A DNA stretch of 39,881 nt from Hyphomicrobiales bacterium (GCA_028868735.1 JAGWTW010000025.1:1-39881); one strand, 5' to 3'. Positions 1 to 9,402 are shown, counted from the stretch's first letter. A program made the numbers and translations. The notes: a model not told the origin generated them from the sequence alone.

Positions 1-675
1 ACGATCGGCAAGTTCGGCCCGCAGGCGCTCGGCAATCTCGCCGGCCTGATCGCGACCTTCTATCTCACCGCCGCGCTCTTCGTCTTCCTCGTGCTCGGCG
101 TCATCGCGCGCATCGCGGGTTTCTCGATCTTCAAGTTCCTTCGCTACATCAAGGACGAATTGCTGATCGTGCTCGGCACCTCGTCGTCGGAAAGCGCCTT
201 GCCGCAGATGATGGAGAAACTCGAGCGGCTCGGCTGCTCGAAGCCGGTCGTCGGCCTGGTCGTGCCGACCGGCTATTCCTTCAACCTCGACGGCACAAAC
301 ATCTATATGACGCTCGCGACGCTGTTCATCGCGCAGGCGATGGGGGTGCATCTGAGCTTCGGCGAGCAGCTGACCATTCTGCTGGTCGCGATGCTGACGT
401 CGAAGGGCGCGTCGGGCGTCACCGGCGCAGGCTTCATCACGCTGGCCGGCACGCTGGCGGCGGTCCGGCCGGAACTGGTGCCGGGCATGGCGATCGTGCT
501 CGGCATCGACAAGTTCATGAGCGAATGCCGCGCGCTGACCAACCTCGTCGGCAACGGCGTCGCCTGCGTCGTCGTCGCCTGGTGGGAGGGCGAACTCGAC
601 CGCAAGAAGCTCGACGCCGCCCTGTCGCTGGATGTCGACCCGTCCGACATGGAGACCGCCGTCACGACGGGCTGA
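1..675 (+). CDS. dctA: C4-dicarboxylate transporter DctA (3' part)
   Basis: This is the C-terminal part of a sodium- or proton-coupled C4-dicarboxylate symporter of the DAACS (glutamate transporter) family, an inner-membrane protein that takes up succinate, fumarate and malate. The frame is open from base 1, so the gene starts outside the window and about 224 residues are visible. Family landmarks appear in the expected order: the serine-rich re-entrant loop ([12 protein letters not shown]), the transmembrane signature NLDGTNIYM, and the second hairpin loop [13 protein letters not shown] short polar tail ending in AVTTG follows the last hydrophobic segment, so the 3' end is intact. It is followed by a 178-nt gap that holds the ssb promoter. 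The family is clear. The exact substrate is taken from the family. Confidence 0.9.
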   Translation, partial: TIGKFGPQALGNLAGLIATFYLTAALFVFLVLGVIARIAGFSIFKFLRYIKDELLIVLGTSSSESALPQMMEKLERLGCSKPVVGLVVPTGYSFNLDGTNIYMTLATLFIAQAMGVHLSFGEQLTILLVAMLTSKGASGVTGAGFITLAGTLAAVRPELVPGMAIVLGIDKFMSECRALTNLVGNGVACVVVAWWEGELDRKKLDAALSLDVDPSDMETAVTTG

Positions 676-691
676 CCGGCCGTTGGACCGC

Positions 692-720
692 TTGCGCGGT
701 CCGGACGCCCCTGCTAGAAC
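692..720 (+). promoter_or_regulatory. putative sigma-70 promoter of ssb
   Basis: A TTGCGC element (692-697) and a TAGAAC element (715-720) are separated by 17 bases, which is standard spacing for -35 and -10 boxes. Transcription would start near 727 and leave a leader of about 125 nt before the ssb start codon. The -10 element overlaps the LexA-like site at 717-731. Motif match only. Confidence 0.35.
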
Positions 721-731
721 ATTTAGAGAAC
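717..731. promoter_or_regulatory. LexA (SOS) box upstream of ssb
   Basis: The sequence reads GAAC-N7-GAAC, which on the other strand is GTTC-N7-GTTC. This is the direct-repeat LexA operator known from alphaproteobacteria. It overlaps the proposed -10 box and lies 122 nt upstream of ssb, where a repressor would block transcription. ssb is a known LexA target in several alphaproteobacteria, which fits. The same control would reach the ORF at 1385 if the two genes share a transcript. Confidence 0.6.
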
Positions 732-853
732 ATCTTTGGCGCGACCGTGCGTCTTTCCCTTGTGGACAAGCCCGTCGCGCCCGAAATTGCGAAATCATTT
801 GCCAGCGGGGCGGGCTAGTGTGGCCGCTTCGAATTCAGCCGTGGAGAAGCGTC

Positions 854-1357
854 ATGTCCGGCAGCGTCAACAAGGTCATTCTCGTCGGCAATCTCGGCCG
901 CGACCCGGAAACCCGGACCATGCCGTCCGGCGACAAGATGGTGAGTTTTTCGCTGGCGACGACGGAATCCTGGCGCGACAAGAATTCCGGCGAGCGCAAA
1001 GACAAGACCGAGTGGCATAACGTCGTGATCTTCAACGAGAACCTCGGGCGCGTCGCGGAGCAATATTGCAAGAAGGGCTCCAAGATCTACATCGAGGGCC
1101 AGCTGCAGACGCGCGAATACACCGACAAGGACGGCAACCAGCGCAAATCGACCGAGGTCGTCCTGCAGCGCTTCCGCGGCGAGCTGACGCTGCTCGACAG
1201 CCGCAACTCCCGCGGCGGCGAAGAGGGCTCGAGTTTCGAGCGCTCGTCCGACCGCGGCGGCTCGTTCGGCGGCCAGCGCGGCGGCGGCAACGATCGTCGT
1301 CCGGCCGCGGTAGGCGGCGGCCGCTCGTTGGACCTCGACGACGACATTCCGTTCTGA
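854..1357 (+). CDS. ssb: single-stranded DNA-binding protein SSB
   Basis: This 167-residue protein has the usual SSB length and layout. Residues 1-110 or so form the OB fold, beginning MSGSVNKVILVGNLGRDPE and containing the typical WHNVVIFNENL and YIEGQLQTREY strands. A flexible Gly/Arg/Ser-rich linker follows, and the protein ends in the acidic tail DLDDDIPF that recruits replication and repair enzymes in the family. The ATG at 854 matches the family N-terminus. Longer in-frame starts upstream encode an arginine-rich shadow and are not used. The coding sequence for the last 18 residues, the stop codon and 4 bases beyond it is repeated at 2096-2153. A LexA-like box lies upstream, so damage induction is likely. 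Confidence 0.97.
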   Translation: MSGSVNKVILVGNLGRDPETRTMPSGDKMVSFSLATTESWRDKNSGERKDKTEWHNVVIFNENLGRVAEQYCKKGSKIYIEGQLQTREYTDKDGNQRKSTEVVLQRFRGELTLLDSRNSRGGEEGSSFERSSDRGGSFGGQRGGGNDRRPAAVGGGRSLDLDDDIPF

Positions 1358-1361
1358 TCGG
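1304..1361 (+). repeat. 58-bp direct repeat, copy 1 (ssb 3' end)
   Basis: This covers the coding end of ssb, its TGA stop and 4 bases beyond. It matches 2096-2153 at 56 of 58 positions; the differences are at 1312/2104 and in one codon (TTG here, ATG there). Identity beyond the stop codon shows a DNA duplication rather than convergence on a useful peptide. Confidence 0.9.
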
Positions 1362-1384
1362 ATTCCCTACGACAGTGCAACGAC

Positions 1385-2149
1385 ATGACAATCCTAAACT
1401 TCATTTCTAAAGAGGAATTGGACGATCTCGACGAAGACCCTCGCGTCGCCTTTATGCAACTCGTTAATATTGCGCAGAAAAGTCTTACCGAGCAGCTGTC
1501 GCGGTTTGACCCTCGCGAGGATTGGGATGACCGGAATGAACTTCGACATCGCTTTATGAACGTTGTCGTTGCGTCGGCCAAACGCTATGAGGTCGAACCT
1601 TTTCTGTCGTTACAGGTTCCGCGTCTCGCGGATTTTAACGAACAAGACCATCGGCAGTTCCAAGCAGACTTAGACCATTATGTGACCCAACTCGTGCTAG
1701 ATCACGCAATGAGATCGAAGCAAGATTCCGTTGCGATCCTGCCCAGATCAAAAGACAATATTCGACGGTATGTTTTCGAATTGAAGCGATGCGTCGAGCA
1801 AGCTTCGATGAGCGACTCGAAGCGAGAAGCCTTATTGAGGCGGCTTGATGAGTTCGAATCAGAATTAGAGAAGCGGCGATTAAATCTGCTTGCTGTTACC
1901 CGATTGACCTTCGAGCTATTAGCGATTCCGGGAGCTTTATGGGCATCGGCTGAAGTCGCTCACAGATTGATTTCAAACTTTATGCAAACAGTTGCTGAAT
2001 CGAAGACTGTTGAGACAGAATCTCAAAGGATTGCACCTGCGAGTAAGCCAAAAGCGCTTTCGCCGCCTCGAAATATTGAGACCACGCGCAAACCCGCCGC
2101 GGTCGGCGGCGGCCGCTCGATGGACCTCGACGACGACATTCCGTTCTGA
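1385..2149 (+). CDS. unknown helical protein ending in an SSB-type C-terminal tail
   Basis: This is a 254-residue protein with no domain I recognise. Residues 1-165 look almost wholly helical and rich in charged residues. Residues 168-196 are hydrophobic with an internal IPGALW turn, and could be a membrane-associated hairpin or a packing helix pair. Residues 205-234 form a polar, proline-containing linker. Residues 235-254 (RKPAAVGGGRSMDLDDDIPF) nearly repeat the last 20 residues of SSB, which end in the partner-binding DLDDDIPF. The ATG is 27 nt after the ssb stop with no strong ribosome binding site, which suggests one transcript. Two 60-nt stretches counted inside (1441-1500 and 1921-1980) are each 29/60 GC, and TTA and AGA codons occur, unlike neighbouring genes. 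This points to acquired DNA. I infer that the protein docks on SSB partners. The activity of its N-terminal part is unknown. Confidence 0.85.
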   Translation: MTILNFISKEELDDLDEDPRVAFMQLVNIAQKSLTEQLSRFDPREDWDDRNELRHRFMNVVVASAKRYEVEPFLSLQVPRLADFNEQDHRQFQADLDHYVTQLVLDHAMRSKQDSVAILPRSKDNIRRYVFELKRCVEQASMSDSKREALLRRLDEFESELEKRRLNLLAVTRLTFELLAIPGALWASAEVAHRLISNFMQTVAESKTVETESQRIAPASKPKALSPPRNIETTRKPAAVGGGRSMDLDDDIPF

Positions 2150-2153
2150 TCGG
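2096..2153 (+). repeat. 58-bp direct repeat, copy 2 (SSB-tail codons of the downstream ORF)
   Basis: Second copy of the ssb 3' end (first copy at 1304-1361, 56/58 identical). It is in frame with the ORF at 1385 and supplies that protein's last 18 codons and stop. It lies only 14 nt from the terminator at 2168, so this copy is probably the ancestral ssb end, with copy 1 restored or brought in at insertion. That order of events is inference. Confidence 0.88.
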
Positions 2154-2167
2154 GCGCCGGTTCGAAC

Positions 2168-2199
2168 AAAAAGGGCTCCGCAAACGCGGAGCCCTTTTT
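2168..2199. terminator. bidirectional rho-independent terminator
   Basis: A 9-bp stem (GGGCTCCGC / GCGGAGCCC, 2173-2181 and 2186-2194) with an AAAC loop is flanked by A5 on the left and T5 on the right. It can therefore end the ssb-side transcript and also the helicase transcript, whose stop is at 2219 on the other strand. Confidence 0.9.
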
Positions 2200-2218
2200 C
2201 GTTTCAGATGCCGGCAGC

Positions 2219-3868
<1,650 letters not shown>

Positions 3869-4018
3869 CAAGTGTCCTGAATGCGGCGAAGTTTTTGAAA
3901 GAGCGCGCGCCGCTGATAATCTGCGCCGGAGTTGCGGAGGTCGGTAGACGTCGTCAGTGTGACCGCGGCATGCGGTCATGACCGGCTCCTCTGGAGCCCT
4001 CCTGTCATCCGCCGCCAT

Positions 4019-4046
4019 GCAATATGCCGAAATTCCGGAAAGTCAA
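4019..4046 (-). promoter_or_regulatory. putative sigma-70 promoter of the DEAD-box helicase
   Basis: On the minus strand TTGACT (4046-4041) and TATTGC (4024-4019) are 16 bases apart. Transcription would start near 4012, giving a leader of about 145 nt before the helicase ATG at 3868. Long leaders are common in cold-shock helicase genes. The spacer contains part of a repeated AATTCCGG sequence. Motif match only. Confidence 0.35.
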
Positions 4047-4130
4047 GGAATTCCGGCCTATGCCGGGCAGAACACACCGATTTGCCTGACAAATCCTTGC
4101 CTTGCCCGAGGCGACCTTTTGGAGGACATA

Positions 4131-4790
4131 GTGGGCGCGGACGTCGGTTCAAGTCGGAAAATGGCCGCTTCTGCCTTTATCGCCGCGAATCTGCCGCTGC
4201 GGCCCGTTCCCGGCCTTTCCGGCATTTCGATCCACACCGCCGTCTCCGGAAGCGGCTTGCGGCGACTGGCGGCCGGTCGAAATCCGTACTGGGCCTGGTG
4301 CTGGGCGGGCGGCCTGGCGCTCGCGCAACACCTGGCGGCGCGACCGGAAACCGTCGCTGGAAAAGGCGTCCTCGATCTGGGGGCGGGCTCGGGCCTGGTC
4401 GGCATAGCCGCGGCGAAAGCGGGCGCCCGCGCGGTTCTGGCCGTCGACGTGGACGAGGACGCCGTCGCCGCGATCGAACTCAATGCGCGCGCCAATCGCG
4501 TGTCGCTCGCCGTGCTTCACGACGATATTCTCGATGACGTTCCGCCGCCGGTCGATGTCGCGCTTGTCGGCGATCTCTTCTACGATCGCGACGTTGCCGC
4601 GCGCGTCACAAGATTCCTCGACGCGTGCGTCGCAGCCGGAACGCGCGTCTATGTCGGCGATCCATTTCGCGCGTTCCTGCCGCGCGAACGGCTGAACTTG
4701 ATCGCCTCCTATGCCACGCGCGACTTCGGATTGCGCGACGACGAGGAAATGACGGCGGCCGTCTTTTCCTTCGTCGCGAATTCCGCTTGA
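4131..4790 (+). CDS. class I SAM-dependent methyltransferase (COG3897-like)
   Basis: This 219-residue Rossmann-fold methyltransferase has the SAM-binding loop VLDLGAGSGLVGIAAAKAGA and a following acidic strand end (AVDVDEDAV). The N-terminal stretch FIAANLPLRPVPG and the NPYWAWCWAGG segment resemble proteins annotated as predicted nicotinamide N-methylases or protein-lysine methyltransferases related to the ETFB and L11 enzymes. The substrate cannot be read from the sequence. I chose the GTG at 4131 because GGAGG lies 5 nt upstream at 4121-4125. An ATG at 4161 is the alternative, and longer starts lack family similarity. The hydrolase at 4813 follows after 22 nt, so the two are probably cotranscribed. 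Confidence 0.85.
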   Translation: MGADVGSSRKMAASAFIAANLPLRPVPGLSGISIHTAVSGSGLRRLAAGRNPYWAWCWAGGLALAQHLAARPETVAGKGVLDLGAGSGLVGIAAAKAGARAVLAVDVDEDAVAAIELNARANRVSLAVLHDDILDDVPPPVDVALVGDLFYDRDVAARVTRFLDACVAAGTRVYVGDPFRAFLPRERLNLIASYATRDFGLRDDEEMTAAVFSFVANSA

Positions 4791-4812
4791 GTGCGGCGAA
4801 GGAGATTTCGTC

Positions 4813-5505
4813 ATGCGTCAAACCATCGTGTTCGTGCCGGGCTTCAATTGTACGGCCGCCCTGTGGGCGCCGCAGATCGCCGCATTCTCCGATCGTTACG
4901 ATTGCCGCATTGCCGATCACACGAAATCCGACACGATGTCCGGCGTCGCGCAAGACGTTCTTCGCGCCGCGCCCGAGCAGTTTCTCCTGTGCGGGCTATC
5001 CATGGGCGGCTACATCGCTTTCGAAATCATGCGGCAGGCGCCGGGCCGCGTCTTGCGCCTGGCCTTGCTCGATACGCAGGCGACGCCGGAATCCGAACAG
5101 CAGAAGATCAATCGCGCCGAGCGCATCAGGGCCGCGAGAGAGGGCGGCATGCTGGGCGTCGCCGACCTGCAATGGTCGCAACTCGTTCACCCCGCGCGCT
5201 ATGAGGACGAACATTTGCGTTCGATCCAGCGGAAGATGGCGGTCGATACCGGCTTCGAAGCTTTCATGCGGCAGGCGCTGGCGATCATGCACCGTCCGGA
5301 TTCGCGTCCGGGCCTGGCCGACATCGCCTGTCCGACGCTCGTTCTGACCGGCCAACAGGATCAGCTCACCCCCCCCGAAAAGGCGCGCGAGATGGCGGAC
5401 GGGATTGCAGGCGCGAAGCTCGTCGTGCTGCCGGATTGCGGGCATTTGTCAACGATTGAGAAACCACGAAGCGTGAATGCCGTTCTGGCGGAATGGGCCG
5501 CCTGA
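4813..5505 (+). CDS. alpha/beta-fold hydrolase
   Basis: This 230-residue alpha/beta hydrolase has the nucleophile elbow GLSMGG (serine 63), a likely acid in GQQDQLTPPE and a catalytic histidine in CGHLSTIE near the C-terminus, all in the expected order. The oxyanion region FVPGF is near the N-terminus. There is no signal peptide, so the enzyme should be cytoplasmic. The substrate is unknown; members of this broad family cleave esters, thioesters or C-C bonds. The ATG at 4813 is preceded by AAGGAGATT. It is 22 nt downstream of the methyltransferase gene, which suggests one transcript, though no shared pathway is evident. Confidence 0.88.
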   Translation: MRQTIVFVPGFNCTAALWAPQIAAFSDRYDCRIADHTKSDTMSGVAQDVLRAAPEQFLLCGLSMGGYIAFEIMRQAPGRVLRLALLDTQATPESEQQKINRAERIRAAREGGMLGVADLQWSQLVHPARYEDEHLRSIQRKMAVDTGFEAFMRQALAIMHRPDSRPGLADIACPTLVLTGQQDQLTPPEKAREMADGIAGAKLVVLPDCGHLSTIEKPRSVNAVLAEWAA

Positions 5506-5592
5506 AGCGCGGAGTCCCTTTTATAGAGCGTTAAGCGCTTGTCCTGTATGTCTTATTTCGCCGTTCCTGGCTGGGCGGCGAGGCTGGGACGT

Positions 5593-6954
5593 ATGACGAA
5601 GATTAGGTCGGGCCGCCGTAATCCGGCCTTCACGCGTTTTCTACGCGCCGAACGCGGGAGCGTCGCAATCGTGTTCGCCGCGGCGCTGACGGCCATCTCG
5701 CTCGTCGTCGGTGGAACCGTCGATTTCGCGCGGATCGTAAGAGCGCGGGACGCCCTGCGTCAGGTCGCAGACAGCGCCGCGCTCGCGGCCGCGCAAACCG
5801 CCGCCCGCCAATATGCGGCCGGTACCCCGTCGTGGAAAAACGCCGGCGTGTCCGCGGGCCAGTCGACCTTCGACGCGCAGACGCACTCGCTGGCCGGGGC
5901 GACCGTCGGGGCTCCGACCATTTCGATCGCGCAAAACGGCCTTCAGGTGACAGCGCAGCTCTCCTACAGCGGCACGTTCCCGCTGACCTTCGCGCGCCTT
6001 CTCGGAATTTCGAACGCGAACCTTTCCAGTTCCGTCACCGCGACCTCGACCTTGCCGCAATATGTGGATGTGCACATCGTCGTCGACGTCTCGCAATCCA
6101 TGGGGATCGGCGCTACAGCGGCGGACCAGCAAACCCTGCAGAGCGCGATCGGCTGCACGCTCGCCTGCCACATCACGGATAATGTCGGCGACACCGACAA
6201 TCTCGCTCAGGCGCGCGCCTCCGGTGCGATCCTGCGTATCGATGCGGTCAAGAGCGCGATCGTATCCGCTCTCCAAGGTCTCAACGGCGCGGCTTTGGGC
6301 GCACAGGCCCGCTTTGCGATCTACACGATGAGCAACAACCTCACGCAAGTCTATCCGCTGCAGTCGGGCCTCGCCGGCGCCATCGCCGCGATCCAGGGCA
6401 TCGACCTGACGACAGCGAACCAGCAGGGCGGCACCAACGTCACCTATAGCTTGCAGCAGCTGTCATCATTACTTCCTGCCGCCGGAACCGGATTGAATCC
6501 GGGTTCGCCGCGCGGCGTCGTCATGCTGCTGACGGACGGGGTGCAGGATTCGACCTACGAGCTCTATGCAAACGGATCGTCTCCTCCGTTCGACCCTTCG
6601 ACCAAAGATCCCAATTTCGTCCTGTATGCGCCATATGCGGATTTCTCCGGCTTCGTCGGAGATCCCGTCTTGCAGGGAATTGACCCTTTGCAATGCAGCA
6701 CGATCAAGTCGAAGGGCTACACGATGCTGACGCTGTACGCCTCGTATGTCGTACCGGCGGTATATCGCTCCGCCGATCAGCCGCGGCTCGATTTCATCAC
6801 CAATTCGATCCTGCCGTCTCTTTCGGGCAACATGGCCGCGTGCGCGAGCGGAACGAACTACGCCTTCGTCGCCAGCGATCCCGTCGACCTTACCGCCGCG
6901 GTCACGAACATGATGAAATCGATCAGCCTCGGCGGGCTTGCCCTAACGCATTAG
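5593..6954 (+). CDS. TadG-like pilus assembly protein with VWA domain
   Basis: This 453-residue protein combines a TadE/TadG-type N-terminus with a von Willebrand factor A domain. A basic stretch is followed by one hydrophobic helix (about residues 23-45) and then by DFARIVRARDALRQVADSAA, the usual TadG sequence after the membrane anchor. The VWA domain begins near residue 160 with the metal-binding motif DVSQS (D165, S167, S169) and continues with LLTDG (D315). TadG-like proteins are exported through the inner membrane and associate with Flp/Tad pili. No other tad gene is nearby, so this is an orphan copy. I chose the ATG at 5593 because it gives the usual short basic N-terminus; an ATG at 5539 would add 18 residues. 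Confidence 0.85.
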   Translation: MTKIRSGRRNPAFTRFLRAERGSVAIVFAAALTAISLVVGGTVDFARIVRARDALRQVADSAALAAAQTAARQYAAGTPSWKNAGVSAGQSTFDAQTHSLAGATVGAPTISIAQNGLQVTAQLSYSGTFPLTFARLLGISNANLSSSVTATSTLPQYVDVHIVVDVSQSMGIGATAADQQTLQSAIGCTLACHITDNVGDTDNLAQARASGAILRIDAVKSAIVSALQGLNGAALGAQARFAIYTMSNNLTQVYPLQSGLAGAIAAIQGIDLTTANQQGGTNVTYSLQQLSSLLPAAGTGLNPGSPRGVVMLLTDGVQDSTYELYANGSSPPFDPSTKDPNFVLYAPYADFSGFVGDPVLQGIDPLQCSTIKSKGYTMLTLYASYVVPAVYRSADQPRLDFITNSILPSLSGNMAACASGTNYAFVASDPVDLTAAVTNMMKSISLGGLALTH

Positions 6955-6961
6955 CGCGGGA

Positions 6962-7213
6962 CTATTTCGCGGCGCCGGTGCAGGGATCGAGCACCGTCTG
7001 GCCCGCCTTGCCGCGAATGCTGGCGGTCGGCGTGTAGTCGATCCGCGGGGTCTTGCCGAGATAGGCGTAGAGCGCTGAACTGCGGTCGCGCGAAGCGAAA
7101 TCGAGATAGCGTGCGCCGATCATGCTCGCCAGAGCGATGGCGCCCGCAGCGACAGCAAACCGCTGCACCGCTACGCCATGCCTGTCGTCGAGCAAACGGC
7201 GGACCGGACTCAT
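6962..7213 (-). CDS. small single-pass membrane protein, unknown function
   Basis: This 83-residue protein begins MSPVRRLLDDRHGVAVQRF. It has one hydrophobic segment at about residues 17-34, then a polar part containing YLGKTPRIDYTPTASIRGK and two further conserved-looking turns, ending DPCTGAAK. It resembles no domain I can name. GAGGGGAA lies a few bases upstream of the ATG, a strong ribosome binding site that supports a real gene. It converges on the TadG-like gene with 7 nt between stop codons, and sits upstream of the cytochrome b561 gene on the same strand only in the sense of map order. A periplasmic C-terminus is inferred from the basic N-terminal side. Confidence 0.7.
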   Translation of the reverse strand: MSPVRRLLDDRHGVAVQRFAVAAGAIALASMIGARYLDFASRDRSSALYAYLGKTPRIDYTPTASIRGKAGQTVLDPCTGAAK

Positions 7214-7273
7214 GCAATCTTCCCCTCGTTGCCGGCAGTATCGGCCAACGTGGTAAAGAGAATGTGAACCGCC

Positions 7274-7834
7274 TCAGCTTCCGCGCGGCGGCATCATCCG
7301 CAGGATGGCGTTGTCTCGCAGCCGGAACTGATGCCAGAGCGCGGCCGCGACATGGCCGACGGCGAGCGCGGCCAGCGCATAAGCGGCGTAGCTGTGAATC
7401 TCCGTCGCCAGATGCACCGTCTCGCGCGGCGCCTTCGCGAGCGGCGAGGGAATCGCAAACAATCCGAAATCAACGCCGAATCCACGCGTGAACAACGGCG
7501 CGAATCCGATCAGGGGAACGAGGATCATCGCCGCATAGAGCGCGCCATGCCCGATTCGCACGGCGCTGGTTGCGAGCGCGCTTGCGCCGGGCAGGGGACC
7601 GGGCGGCGGACGACGAACGCGCCAGGCGAGCCGCACCAGCGCGATCAGCAAGACCGAGACGCCTATCAGCGCATGCGTGTTGAGCCAGGCCGGGTACCAG
7701 GCCTTCGGCGGGGCGTCGATCAGAAGCCCCATTGCGAAGCCGATGACGATCAAAATCGCCGCAGCCCAGTGCAGGACGCGCGCGACGGCGTCGTAGCGGT
7801 CTATCCGGGGTGACGGGCGGGTCGGGTCTTTCAT
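7274..7834 (-). CDS. cytochrome b561 family protein
   Basis: This 186-residue protein is a four-helix di-heme cytochrome b of the prokaryotic b561 (CybB) type, an inner-membrane electron carrier that oxidises ubiquinol. It starts RIDRYDAVARVLHWAAA, the family N-terminal helix with its heme-ligand histidine. Further candidate ligands sit in NTHALIGVS, GHGALYA and EIHSYAAYAL. The ATG at 7834 gives the normal N-terminus and has GAGAG upstream; the open frame extends 64 codons further without family similarity. The Ldh-family gene ends 31 nt upstream on the same strand, so the two may share a transcript. Confidence 0.9.
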   Translation of the reverse strand: MKDPTRPSPRIDRYDAVARVLHWAAAILIVIGFAMGLLIDAPPKAWYPAWLNTHALIGVSVLLIALVRLAWRVRRPPPGPLPGASALATSAVRIGHGALYAAMILVPLIGFAPLFTRGFGVDFGLFAIPSPLAKAPRETVHLATEIHSYAAYALAALAVGHVAAALWHQFRLRDNAILRMMPPRGS

Positions 7835-7865
7835 TGCGCAGCTCTCACAATCTTGTGGACCAAAC

Positions 7866-8918
7866 TCACGAGGTCTCGCGAAGGCCTGCCTCGAAGCGCA
7901 GCCCGCGCCAGAGCTCGGTCGGAAGCATAACGCCTTCGCGCGAAATGCGTTCACGTTCGCGCCTGCGTCGATCGCCGGGCAGCCGCACGCCCGGCAGAGC
8001 GCGCAATTCGGCGAAGAAGCGCTCACCGTGAGCGCGCCAACCCTCGGGGTCGCCGAACCGGTCCGGATCGAAGGCGATCATGAGCACGCCGCCGTTCGGC
8101 GGCCCGGTATTCTCGAGCGCCCCGCGCGCGGCCTCTTCCCGGCCCGCTTCCGGGCTGGTCGGCTGGCCGATCAATACGCCCGCGAGCAACTCCACCATCA
8201 GCGCGATGGAGGATCCCTTGTGGCCGCCGAACGGCGATTGCGCGCCGAGCAGAATTTGCGCGGGATCGCGCGTGGGCGCGCCGTCCGGCCCGACGCCCGC
8301 GCCCTCTGGCGCAAGCCTTCCGTCGCGCGCCGCGATCTGCAATTCGCCGCGCGCGGTCGCGGCCGAGGCCTGATCGAACAGGAAGCCGCCGTCCGCGGTC
8401 GGAAACCCGAAAGCCATCGCATTGGTGCCGAAGAAGCGACGGTTCGCGCCCGCCGGCGCGACGAAGGGAACGTAGGCCGTGCAACAGAGCGCGCCGAGCC
8501 CGCTTTCGACGAGCGGTTCGATATCGACCCAGAGCGCGGAAAAGTGATGGACGTTGGTGATTGCGGCCGCCGCGATCCCGCTTTCGCGCGCCATGTCTGC
8601 GATCTTTTCGCGTGCAATCGCAGTCGCGAGCGGGGAGAGGGCGCGCCCGCCGTCGATGCGCACGACGCCCGGCGCGAGCCGCGCCGCCGCCGGCGCGACG
8701 TCGCCACGCGCCTTGCCGCATCTCAGCGCCGCGAGAAAGCCGGGCAGCCGAAACAGGCCGTGGGAGGCGCAGCCGTCTTCCTCGGCCCGCGCTAGAACTT
8801 GCGCGGTCGCCCGCGCATTGGCGTCGTCACAGCCGGCGCGGCGTAAGGCGGTTTCGGCGACAGCGCGGATTTCCGCCGGCGAAACAAGAACAATTGCGGT
8901 TTCGGCGTCCATTCGCAT
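7866..8918 (-). CDS. Ldh family NAD(P)-dependent oxidoreductase
   Basis: This 350-residue enzyme belongs to the malate/L-lactate/sulfolactate dehydrogenase family (Ldh_2 fold), which reduces or oxidises 2-hydroxy acids and also includes delta1-piperideine-2-carboxylate reductases. Family signatures are DGCASHGLFRLPGF, with the SHG motif at residues 52-54, the segment ITNVHHFSALW, and FGGHKGSSIALMVELLAG in the C-terminal half. The ATG at 8918 is used; MDAETA, two codons on, is an equally good start. The substrate cannot be decided between hydroxy acids and cyclic imino acids. The cytochrome b561 gene follows on the same strand. Confidence 0.88.
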   Translation of the reverse strand: MRMDAETAIVLVSPAEIRAVAETALRRAGCDDANARATAQVLARAEEDGCASHGLFRLPGFLAALRCGKARGDVAPAAARLAPGVVRIDGGRALSPLATAIAREKIADMARESGIAAAAITNVHHFSALWVDIEPLVESGLGALCCTAYVPFVAPAGANRRFFGTNAMAFGFPTADGGFLFDQASAATARGELQIAARDGRLAPEGAGVGPDGAPTRDPAQILLGAQSPFGGHKGSSIALMVELLAGVLIGQPTSPEAGREEAARGALENTGPPNGGVLMIAFDPDRFGDPEGWRAHGERFFAELRALPGVRLPGDRRRRERERISREGVMLPTELWRGLRFEAGLRETS

Positions 8919-9027
8919 CGTTTAGAGCCTCGGCCGCGCATTGCCAAAACGCAGCGGGATATATCTGCTTGGACATTATCGAACGCTCGGCGCTGTGCGA
9001 AACCGGGCAAGCCTTGGAGGGCCGACA

Positions 9028-9327
9028 ATGGACGGGACGAAAACAGTCAGCGCCGCCGCTATCGCGACGCCTCATGCGCAAAAATATCTCGTGCAGCTTT
9101 GCAAGCATTTCCAGCACAAGCGCCCGGCGACCTGGGGCGACGACAAGGGAAAGATCGAGTTTACGATCGGCGATTGCGATCTCGCCGCCGAGCCGTCGAC
9201 GCTTCACATCACGGCGAGCGCGACGTCGGCCGAAAACCTGCCGCAACTCGAAGACGTGATCGCGCGGCATCTCTTGCGCTTTGCGTTTCGCGAGGAGTTG
9301 AAGATCGAGTGGAAGCGCGAGAGCTGA
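9028..9327 (+). CDS. DUF2218 family protein
   Basis: This 99-residue protein matches the DUF2218 family in length and sequence, with the typical segments PHAQKYLVQLCKHFQHK near the N-terminus and ENLPQLEDVIARHLLRFAFRE near the C-terminus. The family has no proven function; some members sit near siderophore or iron-uptake genes, but no such gene is here. The ATG at 9028 has TTGGAGGG nine bases upstream. It is divergent from the Ldh-family gene across 109 nt. Confidence 0.85.
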   Translation: MDGTKTVSAAAIATPHAQKYLVQLCKHFQHKRPATWGDDKGKIEFTIGDCDLAAEPSTLHITASATSAENLPQLEDVIARHLLRFAFREELKIEWKRES

Positions 9328-9402
9328 GACGCTCGGGCGCGTCTCAACCGCCCCGCTGCGACTGAAGTTCGACGACGGCTTTTGAGCGGTTTCGGACATC
9401 GC

